Positions 28,001-35,788 of a stretch of 64,000 nt of DNA are shown in pieces. The position numbers and the translations under genes were made by a program. The notes under the pieces were generated by a model that was not told where the DNA came from, searched no databases, and was given only the letters and a program-made list of their open reading frames with translations. Source of the stretch: Sedimentibacter saalensis (GTDB taxonomy: Bacteria; Bacillota; Clostridia; Tissierellales; Sedimentibacteraceae); contig NZ_VLKH01000004.1 of NCBI RefSeq assembly GCF_007830175.1, positions 186,001 through 250,000 of the forward strand. Reading direction: 5' to 3'. The first letter of the stretch is position 1; each line of letters opens with the position of its first letter.

Positions 28001-28399
28001 CATGTTTTGTTTCAGTTCGCTTATAAGGCTGTCAAATTCCCTTAAAAATCCTTCCTGTCTTGAAGCTTTTTTAAAGAGCTTGAGTTTGTCCTTGTTTTCC
28101 TCGAATATTTTTTTCAAAAGCATTATTTTTCCATACCGGTTAATTTCCTGAACTTTAAGTCCTCCGACTTCTTCAAATACCTTGTACCCAAGACGTTTGA
28201 AACTTAAAACCTCCAGAGACATGATGCCGCTTGAGCTTATTCTGTCAATGACTTCATACTCGGACTGATATGTCATTTGTTCAGGAACAACCAGCAGCAA
28301 GTTATTTTTGCTTCCATTTGATATTTCCTTGTTGATTTCATCATAAATATATGTTGACTTTCCTGTCTTGGCACGCCCTGCGACAATTTTAAATCCCAT
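24998..28399 (-). CDS. addB: ATP-dependent helicase/nuclease subunit B
   Basis: AddB (1133 residues) pairs with AddA. It has the N-terminal Walker A AGRAKTGKST, a long helicase-like but inactive middle, and a C-terminal nuclease with GRIDRVDTFE and NIIDYKSS. Cysteines that hold the structural 4Fe-4S cluster are visible: one in SFAACPFKFF and three in PCSFCDFRGVC. GGAGG lies five bases before the ATG. A GC-rich palindromic repeat lies about 28 bases upstream. The subunit recognises Chi in better-studied bacteria. Confidence 0.97.
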   Translation of the reverse strand: MGFKIVAGRAKTGKSTYIYDEINKEISNGSKNNLLLVVPEQMTYQSEYEVIDRISSSGIMSLEVLSFKRLGYKVFEEVGGLKVQEINRYGKIMLLKKIFEENKDKLKLFKKASRQEGFLREFDSLISELKQNMVSEEFLEQILKHKVTENDNHLLNSKLEDILTIYSEINKHTKDRFFDEEDKINLFISAVAKSKFVRNSKIWIDGFESFNGQRLKLIKELVKYAVSVTVTLNIDPACINSLQSIDDWEAFKTVHETFKSLTDEDVSFEIEALNEHAFAEEIKIVEKSMFSLKDEKFSILTDKVQLRSSLNPYTETEKTALEIICLVRDQGYRWKDIGVAVGDMDTYSINVKKVFTQFEIPFFLDMKRDIMGNPLTKFILSLFDMFIYNFKHDSVFEFLKTGFSVLNYDEVSKLENFALQYGIEGEKWFRAFRFKCDGIEYFNSLREKFTSGMKEAKTQFKKLDNAMDITLFLFDFLDKFNVQEKIERQVNVFKKSNLYELSSENAQVWNYVVEILEQIILTGGNMEINPSDYRKMIEAGFREVKISIIPPTLDKVTVGETDKISVKSYKALFILGANEGKLDSRSSESGLLLNDEREILAASGMKAINNADYYMYREKHMLYKLFSSAGERLYLSYAMGTSEGKSLQPSMYTERLKSLFTGIKEKSDLSDTWELDNVSSVGGTVDTLVSKLRDFSESGEITDVWKNVYAWYEENDENTINIIKLGLLYENRAENINKENLEKIYQMPVTMSVSRLESFAACPFKFFMENIIKPQPRIVQKVEFYDIGNIYHQAVERFTNEIISSNIDIDTMDEEMARKISCVCTENILAEGEMDYIALDANERNKYMKEKIKRLVNRAADTIIKQLQRGSFRPKFTELSIGDKDGNIFVEPVEIKIDNDLSIYFQGRIDRVDTFEKEQKTYVNIIDYKSSYKDIDLSDAVQGLQLQLLVYMSAIMKNGEKLFASKPEIGGAYYFLIDDPLVDGDVVLESTPQDLIFNKLSLKGYVLEDSEIITGMDNEIGDKKASDIIPVTFNKDGSTSKSSKTLTDKEFKALLSKTDSVAKDIAGKILAGNIGINPYRKESGDKVPCSFCDFRGVCQFDPSSDKNSYRKIKKLKKDEIMLEIMKEGEPDEI

Positions 28400-28426
28400 A
28401 ATCCCTCCGCCTATTTCCGCACAATC

Positions 28427-28452
28427 GTAGGGGCGGATCTTGTATCCGCCCG
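28427..28452. repeat. GTAGGGG palindromic repeat, single copy upstream of addB
   Basis: The core GGGCGGAT-cttgt-ATCCGCCC forms an 8-bp stem. It is the same family as the copies at 44.4 and 53.5 kb, with a compensating A-T change in the stem. Confidence 0.7.
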
Positions 28453-28490
28453 TTTTATTGATTCAATATACTTGTTATCTGAAGTATCAA

Positions 28491-29516
28491 TTATTGATTG
28501 CTGTCTGTTGGTTTATAAAGATTCCTGTTATCAAGAAGCCATATTTTGTCTGTAAACTGACCAGGCCCTATTGCTTCAAGCGCATGTTCAAAATCAAACA
28601 TACGGGCATCTATGATATCTAGAAAATGAAGTATTTCTGCTTCAGGAGTCATTGGCTTTTTAGGGCTTCCGAATTCAGGCTCATAGTGATGTGACAGTAC
28701 CATGTGCTGCAAAATAATGCTTTTTTCTCTGCTGAGCCCTATTTTTTCTCCTTCAATTTCAATTTCCTTTATTCCCTGTATGATGTGCCCCAGAAGTTTT
28801 CCTTCCATGGAATAATCAGAAACTACTCCATATTCATCGGAATCCATTTCAAGGATCTTGCATATGTCATGAAGCAATACTCCTGCGTATATGTAATCCA
28901 TTTTCAGAAATCCATAAACCTGACCAAGCCTTTCCCCTGATTGCAGCATCCTGAGAGTATGGTACAAAAGACCACCCATGTAGGAGTGATGGTTTTTCTT
29001 TGCTGCAGGATAGTAATAAAGCTTTTTTTCATACTTGATTAAAATGTTCGAAACCAAAAGCCTGATTTCTGAATCTTTGATTTTTTTTCCGTATGATTTT
29101 ACAGCTGCAAGCATTTCAGATGATTCTATGGGAGCTGAAGGTATGAGTTCGCTTATTTTTATGTCATCATCATCATTCTTGCCTCTTAATTTGTTTACTT
29201 TAAGCTGTCTTGTTCCACTCCATTCAAGAACCTCTCCCCTTACTTTTACAACCGGGTTTTCAGCTAAAATTTCTTCTGTTTCTTTTGAATACTCCCATAT
29301 TTTTGCATTTATTTCTCCGGTTTTATCAACCAGTTCAAGATCTATATATTGCTTTCCGTTTGTTGTTTTCTTAACTTCAAAACTTTTCACAAGATAAAAG
29401 CCATCAGCTTTCTCGCCTGCCTTAAGCTCTGAAATAGTTTTGCCTGTGCCTGACATGCTCTTCATCTGTTCTCTAGCCTTTTCGTTAAGCATATCGCCAA
29501 TACTTGCCTGACCCAT
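28491..29516 (-). CDS. yhaM: 3'-5' exoribonuclease YhaM
   Basis: This 341-residue protein has an OB-fold nucleic-acid-binding domain (about 40-115) and a C-terminal HD domain (about 170-330). The HD signature is visible as HHSYMGGLLYHTLRM and LLHDICKI, with a later HHYEPEFGSP. This is the YhaM (CBF1-like) plan, an RNA and single-stranded DNA exonuclease of Firmicutes. It carries about 30 extra N-terminal residues relative to the shortest members; an internal start is possible, but AGAGG six bases before the first ATG supports the full form. It lies upstream of addAB on the same strand, so joint transcription is possible. Confidence 0.93.
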   Translation of the reverse strand: MGQASIGDMLNEKAREQMKSMSGTGKTISELKAGEKADGFYLVKSFEVKKTTNGKQYIDLELVDKTGEINAKIWEYSKETEEILAENPVVKVRGEVLEWSGTRQLKVNKLRGKNDDDDIKISELIPSAPIESSEMLAAVKSYGKKIKDSEIRLLVSNILIKYEKKLYYYPAAKKNHHSYMGGLLYHTLRMLQSGERLGQVYGFLKMDYIYAGVLLHDICKILEMDSDEYGVVSDYSMEGKLLGHIIQGIKEIEIEGEKIGLSREKSIILQHMVLSHHYEPEFGSPKKPMTPEAEILHFLDIIDARMFDFEHALEAIGPGQFTDKIWLLDNRNLYKPTDSNQ

Positions 29517-29662
29517 AATTTGCCTCTTTTCATCATTTAATAGTTAATTATAACATATTGAATGCTGCTATAAAATAATTTTTTGCGATTTTATAAATAA
29601 AACATATATTCTGATAATTTATAATATATATTTATAAGTTTATGATTTGGAGGAGAACAGTA

Positions 29663-29830
29663 ATGAATAAAGATATTAAAAACATGATATTCAAATCTAT
29701 TGGCCTGGCAATGGGAATCGCTACACTTGTTCTAACTGTAATGAAATCACTAGAAAGCAAAAGTGCTATAACTTTATTGTCAATTGGTTTAATTTGTTTA
29801 GCTATTAATGAACTTGAAACAAAAAAGTAA
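29663..29830 (+). CDS. Small membrane protein, 55 aa
   Basis: It encodes MNKDIKNMIFKSIG followed by two hydrophobic segments (about 10-28 and 33-48) and a charged end ELETKK, so it is probably a two-pass membrane peptide. GGAGG seven bases before this ATG decides the start; the ATG 21 bases upstream overlaps the ribosome site. A perfect terminator follows. I do not recognise the family, but the ribosome site, clean reading frame and terminator make it a credible expressed gene. Confidence 0.75.
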   Translation: MNKDIKNMIFKSIGLAMGIATLVLTVMKSLESKSAITLLSIGLICLAINELETKK

Positions 29831-29855
29831 ATACCGCTATTTTATTCGGAATAAA

Positions 29856-29889
29856 AAAATCACTTAAGGAATATCCATTAAGTGATTTT
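29856..29889. terminator. Bidirectional terminator
   Basis: A perfect 12-bp stem (29856-29867 with 29878-29889) is flanked by A and T runs. It serves the small membrane gene and the convergent anti-sigma gene. Confidence 0.88.
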
Positions 29890-29896
29890 GTATTGC

Positions 29897-31171
29897 TTAT
29901 AGTTTGTGTCTGTTTTTCATGTATTTTTTTACTCTTACGAGCACAATCACCAAAATGATTATTGCAGGTATCAGTATTGGTGAAACTGAAACAATGTAAA
30001 TCAAAAGATTTTCAAATGTCCGTATGATGGAATTGACTGTCATTATAAAACCTTCTTTTGACTTATCCCACACGTTATTCTTGCTTGCAAGATTGAAATC
30101 AGCAGCAAGAACTTCATCCACCGTGAGGCTGATTGTTGACATTCCTGCTCTGTCATCTATATCTTTCAAGCTTATGTTAAGAGCATCTATTTCTGTTCTC
30201 ACGCGCCTTAATTCATTTTCAATAAGAAGCATTTCTTCAACAGTCTGAGCCTTGTCAAACAATGATCTTAAATGTTCTTCCTGAACCTCAAGGTTTTTTA
30301 CCTTGTTGTCCTTTTCATAATATTCCTTTGTTACGTCAGTTTCACTGATGTTCTTGATTTTAACCAGGCTTGAACTTTCAATGAAATTTATAAATTCATA
30401 AAAGCTTTCCTGAGGAACTCGTATTTTATGATTACCATACATGAGCCTGTCATCATTTTCAAAAACCTGGTAAACCTCTGAGCTGCTGTTTTCTATATAT
30501 CCTCCCAGATTTTGCACTTCAATAGTCATATTGCTTATAAAATTTTCATAATCCTTTGTTTCCACACGCAGGCTTCCTGTTTTAATGATTTTCATTTCAT
30601 TTTCAGGAGCGCTCATCAAACTGTATTGATTATCGTATTTAGCCTTAGACTCTTCTGCTTCCGATGTGCCTCTTCCATCCATAGTAAAACCGTAGTCTGC
30701 AATTTCTGCCGGTGCTGCAGGAGCTTCGGTTGCTCCGTTATACTGTGCAGTATCATAAGACATTTCTGCCTTTGAATTTTTCATTCCCAGGTTGTTCATG
30801 CCGTATACAAGGAAAACCAGCACTAAAGCAGCGGCAAGGCTTCCGTATTTTACCCACCTGGAAATTTTGCTTTTAGATTTTCTTTTAATTTCTGTTATTT
30901 CAGCAGGAGCCTCCTTTATATTTGGCTCATGAAACTCAGATTTTTCAGCCTCAGCAGCAAGAAGTTTTTCATGCAATCTCTTGCAGTAACCTAAAGGCGG
31001 TTCTTCATCAGGAATTTCTTGCAACGCTTGTATAATTTTCTTGTATTCTTCAAGCTCTTTTTGGCATTCTTCACACGTTTTGAGGTGCTCTTCAACCAAT
31101 AGCTTTTCATTTTCATCTAATTCGTCATCAATGTATAATGACAATAATTCTCTCACTTCATTGCAATTCAT
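29897..31171 (-). CDS. Anti-sigma factor with zinc-finger and DUF4349 domain
   Basis: The 424-residue protein starts with an anti-sigma zinc-finger (zf-HC2; His29, Cys33, Cys36 in HLKTCEEC, plus Cys3). It has a membrane segment at about 108-126, an extracellular DUF4349-like domain (about 195-385) with a long coiled coil, and a second membrane segment near 390-412. The ECF sigma gene lies 12 bases upstream, so this is very probably its membrane-bound partner, holding the factor until an envelope signal is sensed. DUF4349 fused to a zinc-finger is a known but poorly studied form. The release mechanism is unknown. Confidence 0.9.
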   Translation of the reverse strand: MNCNEVRELLSLYIDDELDENEKLLVEEHLKTCEECQKELEEYKKIIQALQEIPDEEPPLGYCKRLHEKLLAAEAEKSEFHEPNIKEAPAEITEIKRKSKSKISRWVKYGSLAAALVLVFLVYGMNNLGMKNSKAEMSYDTAQYNGATEAPAAPAEIADYGFTMDGRGTSEAEESKAKYDNQYSLMSAPENEMKIIKTGSLRVETKDYENFISNMTIEVQNLGGYIENSSSEVYQVFENDDRLMYGNHKIRVPQESFYEFINFIESSSLVKIKNISETDVTKEYYEKDNKVKNLEVQEEHLRSLFDKAQTVEEMLLIENELRRVRTEIDALNISLKDIDDRAGMSTISLTVDEVLAADFNLASKNNVWDKSKEGFIMTVNSIIRTFENLLIYIVSVSPILIPAIIILVIVLVRVKKYMKNRHKL

Positions 31172-31183
31172 TTTATCACCACC

Positions 31184-31765
31184 TTAGCTCTGAATGTTAA
31201 GTTCATTTTCAAGTATTTCTTTTAAACTTTTTCTGGCCCTGTTGAGCCTCGATTTAACCGTACCAAGATTGCAGTTGAGCATTTCTGATATTTCACTGTA
31301 CGAAAACCCCTGAATGTCTCTAAGTATTATAATTGTTTTAAAATCATCCTCCAGCCTTCCAACGGCATCACTTATGAGCTTGCTGTTGAAATTCTTTTCA
31401 ATCAATATGTCCGGGTTGTTGGTATCATCGGCAATTTCTATTTGAAATTCTTTATTGCCGCCTAAATCAATATTTTCATCAATAGAAACGGCATTAATAT
31501 TTTTTTTGCGTTTGAAATCAATGCATGTGTTAACAACAATCCTGTACATCCAGGATTTGAAGGAAGACTGCATATTGAAATTCTGTATGCTTTTATAAAC
31601 CTTAATAAGCGCTTCCTGAGAGGCGTCTTCTGCGTCCTCAACATTTCGCAGCACTCTCAAGGCAATGTTGTAAGCTACTTTCTTATAATCTTTTATAAGC
31701 TCTTCGAAAGCATCAACATCACCGTTCCGGCTTTGCTCTACAAGCCATAGTTCATTGCCTTTCAT
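31184..31765 (-). CDS. ECF-type RNA polymerase sigma factor (SigW-like)
   Basis: This 193-residue sigma-70 protein has region 2 (DAEDASQEALIKVYKSIQNF) and region 4 (GFSYSEISEMLNCNLGTVKSRLNRARKSL) only, the ECF plan. GGAGTG precedes the ATG. It is followed by a gene for a zinc-finger anti-sigma factor. An ECF-type promoter, GGAAC-17-CGTC, lies about 27 bases upstream of the start, indicating self-activation. The regulon is unknown; envelope stress is the usual theme for SigW-like factors. Confidence 0.96.
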   Translation of the reverse strand: MKGNELWLVEQSRNGDVDAFEELIKDYKKVAYNIALRVLRNVEDAEDASQEALIKVYKSIQNFNMQSSFKSWMYRIVVNTCIDFKRKKNINAVSIDENIDLGGNKEFQIEIADDTNNPDILIEKNFNSKLISDAVGRLEDDFKTIIILRDIQGFSYSEISEMLNCNLGTVKSRLNRARKSLKEILENELNIQS

Positions 31766-31791
31766 CTTTTCACTCCGTTCGGTTATATTAT

Positions 31792-31820
31792 TAGACGTTA
31801 ACTGATTTTTATTTGTTCCA
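31792..31820 (-). promoter_or_regulatory. ECF-type promoter of the sigma/anti-sigma operon
   Basis: On the minus strand TGGAAC is followed by a 17-base gap and CGTCTA. This matches the AAC ... CGT pattern of ECF promoters and lies directly before the ECF gene. Confidence 0.72.
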
Positions 31821-31831
31821 ATAAATTTCGA

Positions 31832-33049
31832 TTAAATATAAGTTTTTACGAACTGCACTGCTGATCTCCCTGTCCTGCCTCCGTTCTGCATTGCAAATTT
31901 CTTTGCATCGGCAAGCAGCTGTTCTTTAGAACTATATTTAACCTTATACTTTTCAGCAAGCCCTAGAACTATTTCAAAATATTCGTTTTGATTTGGTTCG
32001 CTGTACAGTATTGTGAGTCCAAAGCGGTCTGCAAGGGATGTCTGTTCATTTATGGCATCTCTTAAGTGAACTTCGTTTTGTCTGTCAACCATGTTTTCCT
32101 TTATTAAATGCTTCCTGTTTGATGTAACATAAAACAATATGTTTGAAGGCTGCTCATATATGCTTCCTTCCACTGCAGACTTAAGATATTTGTATGAATT
32201 TTCATTGCTTTCAAATGACAGGTCATCAATGAAAATAATGAAGTACATTCCTCTGTTTTTAAGTATATCTATTATTTTTGTTATGTAGTGAAGATTTTTC
32301 TTATCGACTTCAAGGAGTCTTAATTTGCTCTTCCCAAACATGGGTATGAGAGCCTTTACGCCTGTTGACTTTCCTGTTCCGCTGTCTCCAACCAACAGTG
32401 CATTAAGGGCAAATTTCCCTTGAATGAATTTTTCCGTGTTACTTATTATTTTATTTTTTTGATTTTCATATCCATAGATATTTTCCATGGCCACAGGTTT
32501 GAAATTGTCAACAGTTACAATTTTACCATCATCGTTTATGCTGAATGCATAATTGTTCCTAAATTCACCGCAGCCTGTTTTTTCATACTCTGTGTAAATA
32601 AAATCGTATATTTCTTCTGATTTATGGATTTTAAATATTTCAGTCAGAGGCTCATTGTTTTGATAGTTGATAAAGCTGTTTATGTCTCCTGCCTTGTCAG
32701 CCATTCCTTTCAGCGGAATATCATATATTTTTTTAAACAGTGATATGTCGTGAAGAACTGCCTTTTTTATTTTTGCATCTACAACAAGACCCTTTTCCCT
32801 TCTGAGACTGAAGATGTTTTCATCTGACAAAATCTTATTTGACAAGTAGTCCCCTATGGAATCTACGTTTTTTACAAGCAGATTTCCGCACAAGTTGTAA
32901 TATTCATTTGAATATTGTTCCTTGTTTTCAAAATTTGAGTTGTCGCTGTATTTAAAATATTTCTGGCACAATAAGTCGTAGCTTTTTATAATTTCATCAT
33001 CAAGTAAATTTCTGAAAACCAACAAGTTTGAAAGTAATGTATCTGTCAT
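31832..33049 (-). CDS. DUF815-family AAA ATPase
   Basis: The 405-residue protein has a C-terminal P-loop ATPase. Walker A is GDSGTGKST (about 216-224) and Walker B is FIIFIDDLSFE. Also present are YVTSNRKHLIKE and a RFGLTI sensor region, all typical of DUF815. The N-terminal 180 residues are helical. The function is not established; the ATPase resembles clamp-loader-type AAA proteins. AAGGAG precedes the ATG. It lies between hutH and the ECF sigma gene with no overlap, so an operon link is unclear. Confidence 0.87.
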   Translation of the reverse strand: MTDTLLSNLLVFRNLLDDEIIKSYDLLCQKYFKYSDNSNFENKEQYSNEYYNLCGNLLVKNVDSIGDYLSNKILSDENIFSLRREKGLVVDAKIKKAVLHDISLFKKIYDIPLKGMADKAGDINSFINYQNNEPLTEIFKIHKSEEIYDFIYTEYEKTGCGEFRNNYAFSINDDGKIVTVDNFKPVAMENIYGYENQKNKIISNTEKFIQGKFALNALLVGDSGTGKSTGVKALIPMFGKSKLRLLEVDKKNLHYITKIIDILKNRGMYFIIFIDDLSFESNENSYKYLKSAVEGSIYEQPSNILFYVTSNRKHLIKENMVDRQNEVHLRDAINEQTSLADRFGLTILYSEPNQNEYFEIVLGLAEKYKVKYSSKEQLLADAKKFAMQNGGRTGRSAVQFVKTYI

Positions 33050-33106
33050 AGCAGTTCTCCTTAGTTATTTTCAATAATTATATCATCATAAAAAGCTATT
33101 AGCAAC

Positions 33107-33129
33107 AAAAAAGCGCCCCTGGGGACGCT
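33107..33129 (-). terminator. Terminator of hutH
   Basis: An AGCG-CCC stem with a single bulge and three-base loop is followed by six Ts on the minus strand, 14 bases after the hutH stop. Confidence 0.8.
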
Positions 33130-33142
33130 ATTTACAATATAT

Positions 33143-34672
33143 TTAAAACAATATTTCTCCTGCTTCTTCCTGGCACACCTTAACCAATGTTCCGTCGATT
33201 ATCAACTCTTCGCACGCGTTGATGTCTTCGTATAGAGGTCTGTCTTCCGTAAGTACAGGAACCGATTTTCTAACAGCTTCATAAACTGGCTTTGTACCTT
33301 TTCCAAGGCCCTTGTTTCCTCTCATGTCAATTCCCTGGCAAGCGCACATGATTTCCATGGCAAGCACTCTTCTAACATTCTCCATTATTTCTCTGGACTT
33401 TCTGGCTGCAATTGTGCCCATTGACACGTGATCTTCCTGATTTGCAGAGGAAGGGATACTGTCAACAGATGCTGGATGGGAAAGAACCTTGTTTTCTGAA
33501 ACCAATGATGCTGCAGAGTACTGAACTATCATGAAGCCTGAATTTATTCCTCCGTGTTCAACAAGGAATGCAGGCAGTCCGCTGAGAGCCGGGTTTACAA
33601 GTCTTTCCAATCTTCTTTCGGATATGTCTGCTAATTCCGCCAGTGCAATTCCAAGAAAGTCAAAGCTAAGAGCCATAGGTTGTCCGTGGAAATTTCCGCC
33701 TGAAATTCCTTCCTTTGTTTCCGGGAATATAATAGGGTTATCTGTTACTGAATTTATTTCAATTTCAACTTTTTCCTTAACGTAGTTGATTGCATCCTTG
33801 CTTGCTCCGTGAACCTGAGGAGTACACCTTAGAGAGTAGGCATCCTGCACTCTTATATCTCCTTGTCTTGTAGTCATTTTACTTTCAGCCAAAAGATCAA
33901 GCATTATTCTTGCAGTGTCAATTTGTCCCTTGTGAGGTCTTACATCATGAACCTTGTGGTCAAGAGCATCAACAATTCCATGATGTGCTTCGAAGCTCAG
34001 TGCTGCAGCTATGTCTGAAATTTTCACAAGATTTAAGGCATCGTACACAGTCAGAGAACCAACCGCAGTCATAACCTGTGTTCCGTTAATAAGTGCCAGA
34101 CCTTCCTTTGACGTAAGTTCAATCACAGGAATTCCTGCTTTTTTCATGGCTTCTTCCCCTGTCAATACTTTTCCATCATATTCTGCAATTCCAAGGCCAA
34201 TCATTGGAAGAACCATGTGTGACAGCGGAGCCAAGTCACCGCTTGAGCCAAGAGAACCCTTTTGAGGAACAACAGGATGAACTCTCTTATTTAACATTTC
34301 AATCATTGTGAGGATTGTTTCCAGTCTTGCTCCTGAATAACCCTTTGCAAGATTGTTGATTCGGAGCAAAATTATACCTCTTACTATTTCTGTATCAAAT
34401 GGTTTTCCAGCACCAACAGCATGTGTAATAATAAGATTTTTCTGAAGCAGTCTTGATTCATCTTTTGAAATAGAGACATCGCTGAATTTTCCGAAACCTG
34501 TTGTGATTCCGTAAACAACATCGCCGTTTTCCACAAAATCATCCACTATTTTTCTTGATGCCAATATTCTATCAACAGCTGACTGGGACAACTCAACTTT
34601 GCAATAATTTCTGCAAACCTCTGCAATTTCTTCAAGAGTTAATGTATTTCCTGTTATAATAACCTTTTCCAT
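33143..34672 (-). CDS. hutH: Histidine ammonia-lyase
   Basis: HutH deaminates histidine to urocanate using an electrophilic MIO group made from an internal tripeptide. At 509 residues it is full length. It has YGITTGFG (54-61), THAVG with His84, and the prosthetic-group loop GSLGSSGDLAPLSH. Here the tripeptide is Ser143-Ser144-Gly145 rather than the common Ala-Ser-Gly. AAGGAG precedes the ATG. No other hut gene is in the window; an Lrp/AsnC regulator lies 1.1 kb away. All transcription from the predicted promoter must pass a terminator-like hairpin in the leader. Confidence 0.96.
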   Translation of the reverse strand: MEKVIITGNTLTLEEIAEVCRNYCKVELSQSAVDRILASRKIVDDFVENGDVVYGITTGFGKFSDVSISKDESRLLQKNLIITHAVGAGKPFDTEIVRGIILLRINNLAKGYSGARLETILTMIEMLNKRVHPVVPQKGSLGSSGDLAPLSHMVLPMIGLGIAEYDGKVLTGEEAMKKAGIPVIELTSKEGLALINGTQVMTAVGSLTVYDALNLVKISDIAAALSFEAHHGIVDALDHKVHDVRPHKGQIDTARIMLDLLAESKMTTRQGDIRVQDAYSLRCTPQVHGASKDAINYVKEKVEIEINSVTDNPIIFPETKEGISGGNFHGQPMALSFDFLGIALAELADISERRLERLVNPALSGLPAFLVEHGGINSGFMIVQYSAASLVSENKVLSHPASVDSIPSSANQEDHVSMGTIAARKSREIMENVRRVLAMEIMCACQGIDMRGNKGLGKGTKPVYEAVRKSVPVLTEDRPLYEDINACEELIIDGTLVKVCQEEAGEILF

Positions 34673-34699
34673 CTTTCTCTCCTTTTAGCCTTACAAAAT

Positions 34700-34740
34700 A
34701 AAAAAGCAAATTTCAGCATACTAAGTACACCAAAATTTGC
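34700..34740 (-). terminator. Terminator-like hairpin in the hutH leader
   Basis: A 16-bp stem (34706-34721 with 34725-34740, several G-U pairs) with a TTA loop is followed by six Ts on the minus strand. It lies between the promoter and the hutH ribosome site, so it could be an attenuator. It could also be the terminator of the lipoprotein gene ending at 34810. Confidence 0.8.
34713..34733 (-). CDS. Possible leader peptide of hutH (6 codons)
   Basis: AGGAGG (34740-34745) is followed six bases later by TTG GTG TAC TTA GTA TGC TGA, encoding MVYLVC, or MYLVC from the GTG. The reading frame lies wholly inside the terminator stem, so ribosome movement could open the hairpin. The frame contains no histidine codons. 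It is a prediction from spacing alone. Confidence 0.35.
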   Translation of the reverse strand: MVYLVC

Positions 34741-34780
34741 CTCCTGTTATCTATTGTCTATAGGCTCATTTATTACAACA

Positions 34781-34809
34781 ATTATATTACAAAACAACCT
34801 AATTGTCAA
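34781..34809 (-). promoter_or_regulatory. Sigma-A promoter of hutH
   Basis: On the minus strand: TTGACA, 17-bp spacer, TATAAT, both perfect. Transcription would start near 34774, about 100 bases before the hutH ATG. Confidence 0.87.
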
Positions 34810-35595
34810 TTACTCTGAACGTCTTACCACTAATTTGGCACGTACAACTGCTGGAATATTTCCATCGGTTTTTTCCGGATAAACCACAATTTCATCACCT
34901 TCTTGAAGTGTTGAATGAGCAAAATTAGTGATTGTATCTGAGTCCACATTGATGTCATATTCTCTGTTATCATCTGAAACACCGTACACTCTGAGCATTC
35001 CGTTTGTGTCTCTTGAAACTTCTTTTACTGTTGCGTTTATCTTTGATGATTCATCAAAATAGGACAAAAGTTCATTTCCTTTCGTATTTTCAACATAGTC
35101 AGCTATAAACTGATCCCCTTCTTTTAAGTTAAATCCTTTTGGATAATTAAATTTTAAGTCTCCCATTTCAGTTATTGCTGTAATGAAATTTTCTCCAACT
35201 TCACCCACTGTTGCAGTGACTCTTTTTATTTCATCACCATTTGAAGTCCTTCTTTGGGTATAGTCATAATACTGATCAGAGACAGCATCATATGTTCCGC
35301 CATCAAGCTTGTTTATTCCAACGTATTCACCGAGAAAATAATTGCTTGACCTTGCCTGGTCAACCTTGTAAGTGTTGACATTTTCTCCTTCCTGCACATG
35401 TATACCATCTTTATCAATTTTTACGATTTTTCCCTGAGCACTGTACCTGCCCGGAGTATACTGCTGGGCACTGCTTTCATTTCCGGGTCTTAAATTTTCC
35501 TGATATTCATCCTTGTTTTCTGATCTAGAACAACCTGCAGATGAAAAAACGAGGGCTATTATTATAAATATAATAATTTTTTTATTATTTTTCAC
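34810..35595 (-). CDS. Hypothetical lipoprotein, 261 aa
   Basis: It starts with GTG after GGAGG and has a lipoprotein signal (residues 1-21, ending S-S-A-G-C). The mature part is hydrophilic beta-rich sequence. Three segments of similar character (beginning near GKIVKIDKDGI, ATVGEVGENFI and ATVKEVSRDTN) suggest repeated small beta barrels of OB or SH3-like type, read by eye only. I do not recognise a named family. It is divergent from the Lrp/AsnC gene and directly upstream of hutH on the same strand; a functional link to histidine use is not evident. Confidence 0.75.
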   Translation of the reverse strand: MKNNKKIIIFIIIALVFSSAGCSRSENKDEYQENLRPGNESSAQQYTPGRYSAQGKIVKIDKDGIHVQEGENVNTYKVDQARSSNYFLGEYVGINKLDGGTYDAVSDQYYDYTQRRTSNGDEIKRVTATVGEVGENFITAITEMGDLKFNYPKGFNLKEGDQFIADYVENTKGNELLSYFDESSKINATVKEVSRDTNGMLRVYGVSDDNREYDINVDSDTITNFAHSTLQEGDEIVVYPEKTDGNIPAVVRAKLVVRRSE

Positions 35596-35788
35596 ATTTT
35601 ACCTCCATAATTTTATTTTCTTTTTTATTTTTTCCTGTTAAGTTTGTTATATTCTTCATATTGACAAATTAGTTGTAGTTTTTAAGAAATAATCATTTAC
35701 AAATTATAATACTTTGTGCTATATTAATACTGTTTGTAGACTTTATTTTAATAAAATTTACGAAATGAAAATATTAATGAGGTACTGT

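Noticed and set aside
34713..34733. Histidine-rich leader peptide as in enteric his operons
   Set aside because: The six codons contain no histidine codon; only a ribosome-position mechanism remains possible.
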